NCBI GenBank assembly: GCA_002327905.1
Contig: DCUY01000008.1
Coordinates: 1 to 33,953, forward strand
DNA from: Caldifarciminota bacterium UBA2202
GTDB taxonomy: Bacteria > Hydrothermota > 32-111
Direction: 5' to 3'
DNA length: 33,953 nucleotides
The translations under genes and the position numbers were made by a program. Below the pieces are notes generated by a model. It saw only the letters and a list, made by a program, of their open reading frames with translations. It ran no database searches and was not told the origin of the DNA. Below, piece after piece: positions 23,687-29,524 of the stretch (its first letter is position 1; the number at the start of each line of letters is the position of its first letter).

Positions 23687-24357
23687 TTTCTCATGAATAA
23701 AGATATGTTAAAACTTATTTCAACAGATATAGGTCCATCCGCCCAGGATACATTGCCATAAATTGTTTCAATACCTACTGATACAATCATATAGGACGAA
23801 CTTTTAACTTGTGATTCATTCCCGATTGTTATCCCTAAACTGGGTACGGAACCCGAATTCCCGTAGCCATCAAAAAGATCTATTGTACTCCATGACTTGT
23901 AACCTCCAATTAACTTGATAAAAGGATTGATACGGCCATTATCATTGTAATTGCTTTTAAAAATATCCACTGAAGCATGAAGAGCAAAATCATTGTATAG
24001 CAGAAGCGATGTGAAACTGATATCTCCTGTTATAGCGTATGAAGCCCTGTCTTCAGATTCTTCAAGAATTTGTTTTGTTACAAAAAAATCAACAAACGGA
24101 AGACCGAGATATGCGCCCGTGTTTATTCCGTTCTCCCAGCCCGAACGGACAAAAAGCGCAACAGGAGGAGTTGTCAATATCATAGGTTCTAACTGATTGA
24201 AGTATGTATTTTCAGCGTCTTGAGCAACAGAACCGGCAAAAACAAACGAACCTCCCGTTTCATATTCGCCGGGCTCCAATACTCTTGCAGAATGAAACAG
24301 TGTCACACAGTTTGTGAATATTAAAACCAATCCAAAGAATCCAATTATCCGCCTCAT
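23683..24357 (-). CDS. Module family A, copy 3: lipoprotein with predicted beta-barrel
   Basis: 224 residues with the shared leader and lipidation site Cys17. The body is about half identical by eye to copy 4. Shared points are ETGGSF, LTTPP, LGLPFVDFFVTK, SLLLYNDFAL, DIFKS, INPFIK, IGNE and the SSYMIVS strand. It ends in VEISFNISLFMRK. It shares a divergent 88-bp promoter region with B copy 2 and is followed by E copy 1 in a 4-nt overlap. Probable outer-membrane lipoprotein barrel exposed at the surface; function unknown. Confidence 0.7.
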   Translation of the reverse strand: MRRIIGFFGLVLIFTNCVTLFHSARVLEPGEYETGGSFVFAGSVAQDAENTYFNQLEPMILTTPPVALFVRSGWENGINTGAYLGLPFVDFFVTKQILEESEDRASYAITGDISFTSLLLYNDFALHASVDIFKSNYNDNGRINPFIKLIGGYKSWSTIDLFDGYGNSGSVPSLGITIGNESQVKSSSYMIVSVGIETIYGNVSWADGPISVEISFNISLFMRK

Positions 24358-24377
24358 AGGAAAATGATAGCACTAAA
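24260..24377 (-). repeat. Family A leader repeat, copy 3, including promoter -10
   Basis: 118 nt almost identical to 20931-21048 (one difference). Its inner 99 nt match copy 4 at 28588-28686 with no difference by my alignment. Confidence 0.9.
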
Positions 24378-24392
24378 AAGACATAAATTCAA
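24358..24392 (-). promoter_or_regulatory. Leaderless promoter of family A copy 3
   Basis: Minus strand: TTGAAT (24392-24387), 17-bp spacer, TATCAT (24369-24364), TTTCCT, ATG. The two boxes and their spacing equal those of A copy 2, although the spacer sequence differs in its -35-proximal half. Confidence 0.65.
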
Positions 24393-24411
24393 GTATCATT
24401 GCTGAAAGATG

Positions 24412-24439
24412 TTGACTTAATATATGAATGTAGTAAAAT
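24412..24439 (+). promoter_or_regulatory. Leaderless promoter of B-C-D copy 2
   Basis: TTGACT (24412-24417), 16-bp spacer and TAAAAT (24434-24439), then 6 nt to ATG 24446 and no ribosome site. The divergent -35 boxes are again 19 bp apart. Confidence 0.65.
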
Positions 24440-24445
24440 AATCAA

Positions 24446-25396
24446 ATGGGGAAAAAAATTGTGTTGGGTATTTCAATCTTCATTTTTACATTCACTGCCA
24501 TATTTCCTTATGAGATAGTAGGCATAGCAGTGGATTCTTTAAAAACGGAAGTACTGCTGAAAAAGGAGAAGTACGGCGAAAGCATTTCTCTTCTAAGCTT
24601 CGGTGCTGATTCCATCAGAATTGACAAGGCTAATGTAACCGCAGACGACTCGATAACCATAGACGACAGTGAGCTTGTAAGAAGTGTGGAGTTTTTCTCC
24701 CCCGGCATGAGTCCGGACAGCATGCTCTTATTCATGTCGCCCAGCAACAAAAACATTCTGCTCTTTGACGGAAAGAGAAGAGGACTCTATACTCTAACAA
24801 AAGACGGTCTTAAAAAATATGAAAGCTATTTTTCCGCATCGTCCTTTCTCTTGCCTGCTTTGACATTTTTGGTTATTCCGGTCTTATTCATTTTCGGCAA
24901 GGTGCGTGGCAGGGACAACAAAGACATTGAAGAGATATATACCAGCCAGATAGGGCCGACTTTCTCATTCTTTGTCTTATCACTTCTATACTCGGCTACT
25001 GAAGTTGGTATCAGCAAACTGATTTCAACGACATTTACAGAGAAAACAGACCTGACACAGATACGGAAAAATTATCTTGATGGATTTTTTGCATCAAAGA
25101 ACAACAAGAAGATGAATACTATAACTGATTTTGCAATTTCTTCGGCTGGATTTTTGATGCTACCGGTTCCGATTGCGATGATAGCTGTTATTTTTGTATA
25201 TCGCGGATTGAATGACCAAAAAGACGCATCTTTGGCAGGTTTGTTATGGATTCTATTCTCAATCATTCATTACTCTAAAAATGTGATTTATCTGTTAAAA
25301 GATCCACAGATAAATATTACAAAACTATCCATTGCTCTGAATGAAGGAGATCTTTTTTACCTGAGAGGTTACATTGACGGTTTCAATGAACAGTAG
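24446..25396 (+). CDS. Module family B, copy 2: signal-peptide membrane protein
   Basis: 316 residues with the same layout as B copy 1: start MGKKIV, N-terminal hydrophobic segment and a soluble domain with FGADSIRID and FDGKRRGLY. Four membrane segments follow, around SFLLPALTFLVIPVLFIFG, PTFSFFVLSLLYSATEV, GFLMLPVPIAMIAVIFVY and LAGLLWILFSIIHYSKN. It ends in YLRGYIDGFNEQ. The strongest conservation is in FGADSI, the second membrane segment, EKTD and the terminal RGYIDG. C copy 2 starts 11 nt before its end, the same overlap as in the first operon. Function unknown. Confidence 0.75.
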   Translation: MGKKIVLGISIFIFTFTAIFPYEIVGIAVDSLKTEVLLKKEKYGESISLLSFGADSIRIDKANVTADDSITIDDSELVRSVEFFSPGMSPDSMLLFMSPSNKNILLFDGKRRGLYTLTKDGLKKYESYFSASSFLLPALTFLVIPVLFIFGKVRGRDNKDIEEIYTSQIGPTFSFFVLSLLYSATEVGISKLISTTFTEKTDLTQIRKNYLDGFFASKNNKKMNTITDFAISSAGFLMLPVPIAMIAVIFVYRGLNDQKDASLAGLLWILFSIIHYSKNVIYLLKDPQINITKLSIALNEGDLFYLRGYIDGFNEQ

Positions 25397-25922
25397 GCTT
25401 TTACTGCTTTTGTTTGTTCTCGAGTGGGGAACAATACTTCGGGGAGAAATAATTGATTTCAGAATTTCCATTATTGATTCATCGGCTATTGAAGAGAGGG
25501 TTTTAGTGGAAAGAGAATATGTTGATGATTATCTTTCTTCTCTCAATGCATTTGTTTCATCGTGGGAATATGTCGACTCTGTCAAAATAAAATGTCTTTC
25601 ATCGCTTCCCTTCGAAATTAAAACAACTCATCACACTTCTGATTCTGCTTTTCTATGGAGAAGAACTGCCTCTCTTGAGAAGATGAAACGAAAGTATGAA
25701 TTTTCAATTACGAAACGGAGAAATAAAAACCAGAGAATTGAGTGGATTAGAAATGTTATTAGCTACGGGACAATATTCCTTCAGACAGGAATTATCCTTT
25801 ATAGAGTATTGTTTGATCAGAACGCTGAAAAGTCCCTCTACGAGCTGGGTGTGGTTTCCTTCATGGATATATGCATTCTTTTAATACACTGGCAGTCAAC
25901 TCAAATGATCTACCAAGAATGA
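25386..25922 (+). CDS. Module family C, copy 2: exported membrane protein
   Basis: 178 residues from ATG 25386 (TTG 25374 is possible but gives a poorer signal). It has a hydrophobic start (MNSRLLLLLFVLEWG) then GEIIDF, matching GEIIDY in copy 1. EERVLVE is identical to copy 1. A basic helix (KMKRKYEFSITKRR) and two hydrophobic segments follow, with the end HWQSTQMIYQE against HWQGTQQIYKE in copy 1. Identity is concentrated in these blocks and low between them. It overlaps D copy 2 in ATGA. Confidence 0.7.
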   Translation: MNSRLLLLLFVLEWGTILRGEIIDFRISIIDSSAIEERVLVEREYVDDYLSSLNAFVSSWEYVDSVKIKCLSSLPFEIKTTHHTSDSAFLWRRTASLEKMKRKYEFSITKRRNKNQRIEWIRNVISYGTIFLQTGIILYRVLFDQNAEKSLYELGVVSFMDICILLIHWQSTQMIYQE

Positions 25923-26389
25923 AGAACCTGATTATATTTTTGATTATAATGCCTGTTCTTGTCTTGGCAAATGAGCCGACCATGAGGGATTATTACAGAA
26001 TGGGATATGATGAAGGAATAGAGTATGCCTCAAAAAATAAAATCAACAGCGGAAGTTCTTATTGTGCAGATGCCGGTTACTGCCTGTCCCTTTCTTTAAC
26101 CGATATAGTAATGAGTTTTGCGGCATCCGCATCAGGAATTATCCTTTTAATCATAATTGCTGACAATAATGATGAGTTGTACGATGAGTGGGGCACCCTT
26201 GTATCAACCGCCGTGATAATGGGGATTGAGGCGATTTTCTTCAGAGGTGTGAATCTTCTCTTTAAACAAAAAAGAAGAACAGATGAATTTGACCTTCTGA
26301 AAAAGAAAAAGGACTTCCCCAATGATTCCTATAAAGCTGGATTCATTGAAGGTGCGAAGTCGGTTTATAACAAAAAGATAAGATTTTAG
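25919..26389 (+). CDS. Module family D, copy 2: exported membrane protein with two GYxDG motifs
   Basis: 156 residues. The start is ATG 25919, in an ATGA overlap with C as in copy 1; the longer upstream frame lies inside C. It has a signal peptide (KNLIIFLIIMPVLVLA, then NEPTM), YRMGYDEG near the N-terminus and YKAGFIEG near the C-terminus, two hydrophobic helices between them, and the end SVYNKKIRF. The region before helix 1 has two Cys (YCADAGYCLSLSLTD). Function unknown; the same gene order in both copies implies the B, C and D products work together. Confidence 0.7.
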   Translation: MKNLIIFLIIMPVLVLANEPTMRDYYRMGYDEGIEYASKNKINSGSSYCADAGYCLSLSLTDIVMSFAASASGIILLIIIADNNDELYDEWGTLVSTAVIMGIEAIFFRGVNLLFKQKRRTDEFDLLKKKKDFPNDSYKAGFIEGAKSVYNKKIRF

Positions 26390-26426
26390 TATAACTTATG
26401 CCCAGAATAATTTTAAGGGGGAGAAA

Positions 26427-27398
26427 ATGAAAAAAAACATCTTCTTTGGCAACTCAGTTAAGATATCTTTACTGTCAATTCTTGCTTCAATTGTCTTTTT
26501 AACATCCGGATGTTCGTTCATACATCCTGAATCAAGATATCTGACCAAAGTGTCGGATGAGGGTTTTGAAGGACCTTTTTCTGTGATTATTACAGATTCT
26601 CTTATTTTCAGCTATTCTTATGGTTATATTTTGGAAGTCTACTCTTGCACTCCTTCAGAACCGCTCACTCTTCTAAAATATTTAGAATCCGATGGAGATT
26701 TAGGGTCTCTTAAATATGACGGAAAGCACCTTGCCGCATTCAAAGATTCGACTCTGATAATTTATCACCCTGTATCACTTGTCAGAATCTGCGAAGAGCA
26801 CGTACCTTATGAATACGGTTCTGTTGAAATTGATGACACAATTCTCTATTTCATACCTGATTATCTCTATTCCGATTATATATTTGTGTACAGAATTGAT
26901 TTCCAGCTTCAAAGCATGACTCTCATCGATTCAATCTTTGAACCGAATACGCATGAACTGACAAGAGGATTGGAGTTTTACTTTCTGCTACAAAATGATT
27001 CGCTCTTCTTCTGCGAGATGAAGATTGATTCTTTAAAAAAAATAGGAGGATTTTCTGCACAATGGATTACACCCCGGATAAAAGAGGATACAGTCTTCTT
27101 CACTTCCCTTGGACATCAAGTGTATGAGTACTATGTGGAGAATGGAATCCTCAAAAGCGACACCATAGTGATTGATGCGACTTCAATCAATATGGAAGAC
27201 AAAGGAATAGGCAGTGTTTTTCCAGACGATGATTTTTTCTATATAATATTCATGGAAAATAATGCGGATTATCTCTTCGCATACTCAAGAAAGGACAGAA
27301 AATTCGTTTCTTGGATAGACGAACCCGGAGTTTGGAAATGCGTAGCAAACAGTTATTTTCTTTATACAAATACTGGAATATATAAAAAACCCGAATAA
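26427..27398 (+). CDS. Lipoprotein with predicted beta-propeller, unknown function
   Basis: 323 residues. A GGGGGAG ribosome site precedes ATG 26427. It has a long basic start, then a lipoprotein signal with lipobox FLTSGC. The mature protein has repeated strand-turn blocks of LVIVD/WD type (SVIITDSLIFSYSYGYILEVYS, LAAFKDSTLIIYHP, VFVYRIDFQ-like segments), suggesting a propeller. It has no counterpart in the first module copy, so it is an insertion between D copy 2 and E copy 2. Its TAA directly abuts the TAA of the convergent E copy 2, with no base between. No family recognised. Confidence 0.65.
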   Translation: MKKNIFFGNSVKISLLSILASIVFLTSGCSFIHPESRYLTKVSDEGFEGPFSVIITDSLIFSYSYGYILEVYSCTPSEPLTLLKYLESDGDLGSLKYDGKHLAAFKDSTLIIYHPVSLVRICEEHVPYEYGSVEIDDTILYFIPDYLYSDYIFVYRIDFQLQSMTLIDSIFEPNTHELTRGLEFYFLLQNDSLFFCEMKIDSLKKIGGFSAQWITPRIKEDTVFFTSLGHQVYEYYVENGILKSDTIVIDATSINMEDKGIGSVFPDDDFFYIIFMENNADYLFAYSRKDRKFVSWIDEPGVWKCVANSYFLYTNTGIYKKPE

Positions 27399-27998
27399 TT
27401 AAAATATCTGAAAGTCAAAGGCAATACCTGCATAGAAATAGTCTCTGTGGGAATAAGTAATTTTCCTAATGAATCCACCCTCAATTTTCACCGCATGCAT
27501 CAAATTCTCTACCGGTCTGAACGAAATCCCTGCAAAGCACATTCCCGCATAATCATATTTGCCGGAATACTCAATGGAAGTGCCTGTGTAAATGCCAATA
27601 TTCTTGTCTATTTTTCTTCCGTAATAAAGAGTTGGTTTTATCATTGAAGGCATTATCTCTTGAAGTATAAGACTCCCCATCATAATCTTTGCAGTTACTA
27701 TATTTTTGTCTTTCTCAAAAATTAAAAATTTTACTCCGGCGCTAATCCTGTCAAAATCCATCTGACCGCTTACCTCTATCTTATTTGAGAGTCCAAATCT
27801 TATCTGTATTCCGCCGAATGCATACTGGTAGTTATCGAATCCCTGACTGTAAATAATATGGTCATCTTCGATAAAATTTTTGTATGCTGAAGCCGACGCA
27901 ACCACAGAATTTTTTTCCAGAAGCTCGGCTTGCTCAAGCATCGGAAGACATCCTGTAAAAAGAATTAATATGGGAAGCGCTATAAAAATTTGCTTCAT
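27399..27998 (-). CDS. Module family E, copy 2: lipoprotein with predicted beta-barrel
   Basis: 199 residues with a lipoprotein signal (LPILILFTGC, Cys17), LPMLEQAELLEKNSVVASASA (Glu replaces the Arg of copy 1) and strand-rich body segments (IQIRFGLSNKIEVSGQ, TLYYGRKIDKNIGIYTG). It ends in FDFQIF with a terminal Phe. Its ATG overlaps the stop of A copy 4 by 4 nt, repeating the A3-E1 arrangement. About half identical to E copy 1 by eye, strongest in the signal, SVVASAS, YYGR, LMHAV and the C-terminus. Confidence 0.7.
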   Translation of the reverse strand: MKQIFIALPILILFTGCLPMLEQAELLEKNSVVASASAYKNFIEDDHIIYSQGFDNYQYAFGGIQIRFGLSNKIEVSGQMDFDRISAGVKFLIFEKDKNIVTAKIMMGSLILQEIMPSMIKPTLYYGRKIDKNIGIYTGTSIEYSGKYDYAGMCFAGISFRPVENLMHAVKIEGGFIRKITYSHRDYFYAGIAFDFQIF

Positions 27999-28681
27999 GA
28001 TTTTTTATACCTTCTTGAAAGAGTGAAGTTTAAATTCAATTCAAACGAATAGGGGCCTTCTCCCCAGGATTTTCCACCATACATACCTTCAAAGGAAGCT
28101 GAAACAATCATGTAAGATGTTGCAGTGATTTTCATTTCATTTCCTATTACTAAGCCAAGAACCTGAAGGGTTCCGGAGTATGTGGACCCTGAAAGAATAT
28201 CTGCAGAATTCCACGCTTTGAACCCCGCCCTGATTTTAATGAATGGATTAATATTGTCATTGTTATCATATCTGCTTTTAAACAAATCAAGCGATGCCGC
28301 TGCTGCATATTCATTATAGAATAGCAGGGAAGTCAAAGAAAAATCGACAGTAAGAGCAGTAGAAGGATGATTTTCACTCTCGCGCGAAATCAGTTTTGTG
28401 ACAAAGAAATCTATAAAGGGAAGTCCCAGATATGCACCTGTATTGACTCCATTGTTCCAACCGTTTCTGATGAACAATCCTATTGGAGGCGTCGTCAGAG
28501 GCGTATATTCAATATAACTTTTCTTATAATAATCAGCATACTCTTGAGTCGCCATTCCTGCAAGTGTAAACGACCCTCCCGTTTCAAATTCGCCGGGCTC
28601 CAATACTCTTGCAGAATGAAACAGTGTCACACAGTTTGTGAATATTAAAACCAATCCAAAGAATCCAATTATCCGCCTCAT
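27995..28681 (-). CDS. Module family A, copy 4: lipoprotein with predicted beta-barrel
   Basis: 228 residues. Leader DNA is identical to copy 3 over 99 nt, then a diverged barrel body with ETGGSF, LTTPPIGLF, NTGAYLGLPFIDFFVTK, SLLFYNEYA, DLFKS, INPFIK, VIGNEM and TSYMIVSAS. It ends in FELNLNFTLSRR. It lies 29 nt after the HD gene and could be read through from it. It has both an AGGAG 12 nt before the ATG and its own candidate promoter of the A2/A3 geometry. E copy 2 follows in a 4-nt overlap. Probably a surface-exposed outer-membrane lipoprotein. Confidence 0.7.
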   Translation of the reverse strand: MRRIIGFFGLVLIFTNCVTLFHSARVLEPGEFETGGSFTLAGMATQEYADYYKKSYIEYTPLTTPPIGLFIRNGWNNGVNTGAYLGLPFIDFFVTKLISRESENHPSTALTVDFSLTSLLFYNEYAAAASLDLFKSRYDNNDNINPFIKIRAGFKAWNSADILSGSTYSGTLQVLGLVIGNEMKITATSYMIVSASFEGMYGGKSWGEGPYSFELNLNFTLSRRYKKS

Positions 28682-28693
28682 AGGAACATGATA
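28588..28693 (-). repeat. Family A leader repeat, copy 4
   Basis: 99 nt (28588-28686) identical to copy 3 from the -10 flank to about codon 33, then TATCAT at 28693-28688. The DNA upstream of the -10 is unrelated. Confidence 0.9.
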
Positions 28694-28716
28694 CTCCTTT
28701 TTTTAAAAAATTACAA
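28682..28716 (-). promoter_or_regulatory. Candidate promoter of family A copy 4 overlapping the HD gene stop
   Basis: Minus strand: TTGTAA (28716-28711), 17-bp spacer, TATCAT (28693-28688), GTTCCT, ATG. It has the same spacing as copies 2 and 3, but the -35 contains the stop codon of the HD gene and the spacer carries an AGGAG ribosome site. A start at this promoter would give a leaderless mRNA, while read-through would use the AGGAG. Confidence 0.45.
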
Positions 28717-29511
28717 GTATTCCATCATCTCTTGTCCGATGACTCCCGCGTAAAGTTCGATGTATGGTCTGACGGGCGATGAGAGAATCTTCGGGAAGAG
28801 TACTGATTCAATCTGGAAGAACCCCACTGATTCGTTCATTTTCACATCAATTCTTATAGGTTTTCTGCTTCCTTTTGAAATGGATAAATCCTGAATCGCT
28901 GTTGACGAGTATCTGTGTATGTCGCCCACTTTCGGCTTCGTCTTCAGAAGAGTCGGAATCCTCGCTCTTCCTTTCTCCATATCGCAACCGTCTCCTATCA
29001 AAACAAGGCCTGCTTCAATGGAGTGTATCTTCTGAGTAGCCATGTGTCCTGCGATGCCCTCCATTATAAGAGAGCGCAGGATTATTTTTTTCTCAGCATC
29101 ATTTTTATAGACTGCATTTAACAGACGGTCTATGATATTGACTGCAAAAATCATTGAATATATTTCATGATTTTCTCTTCCCACTGTCATTCCTATGTCA
29201 TGGAGCATTGAAGCGGTGAATACCGCAACCTTGCTGTCCTCAACAGTACCCACCTGTTCGGAGACAAGAGAAAACTGAATGCCTGCGTCTTTTAGAAGGT
29301 CAAACATTATCATAGCGTTAAGGGACGCTGTCTTCATGTGCACTGGACCATGGTCATTGAATCCCAGACGCTTGATTGAGACAATGTTGGCATAATCCAT
29401 AAGATTTCTTATTTCAATGTCGGAAAATATAAGATTCGCCATTTCCAAGCATTTTCCGCTTAGTCTTTTAAGAAGCTCCCTTTCAAGAGCAGTCTCTTTT
29501 TTTGATTTCAA
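28711..29511 (-). CDS. HD-domain phosphohydrolase
   Basis: 266 residues starting at TTG 29511, supported by AGGAG 6 nt upstream (29522-29518). Metal-site motifs of the HD superfamily are in order: H54 and H58 in NDHGPVH, H104-D105 in SMLHDIG, H115 in RENHE, H156 in GHMAT, and D174 in LIGDGCDMEKGRARIP. HD proteins usually hydrolyse phosphomonoesters or nucleotides; the substrate here cannot be read from sequence. There is no signal peptide, so it is cytoplasmic. It lies 13 nt after the protease/propeller gene in the same operon and precedes A copy 4. Confidence 0.82.
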   Translation of the reverse strand: MKSKKETALERELLKRLSGKCLEMANLIFSDIEIRNLMDYANIVSIKRLGFNDHGPVHMKTASLNAMIMFDLLKDAGIQFSLVSEQVGTVEDSKVAVFTASMLHDIGMTVGRENHEIYSMIFAVNIIDRLLNAVYKNDAEKKIILRSLIMEGIAGHMATQKIHSIEAGLVLIGDGCDMEKGRARIPTLLKTKPKVGDIHRYSSTAIQDLSISKGSRKPIRIDVKMNESVGFFQIESVLFPKILSSPVRPYIELYAGVIGQEMMEYL

Positions 29512-29524
29512 AATAATCTCCTTT

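Noticed and set aside
19629..28681. Polymorphic toxin or contact-dependent inhibition system
   Set aside because: A constant N-terminus with variable C-terminus looks similar, but the variable parts are homologous membrane barrels rather than unrelated toxin domains, and there are no immunity-type genes.
20236..28693. Four near-identical 89-118 nt repeats as a CRISPR array or transposon ends
   Set aside because: They are kilobases apart, all on the minus strand, and coincide with promoter, start codon and signal peptide of homologous genes; there are no regular spacers and no inverted pairing.
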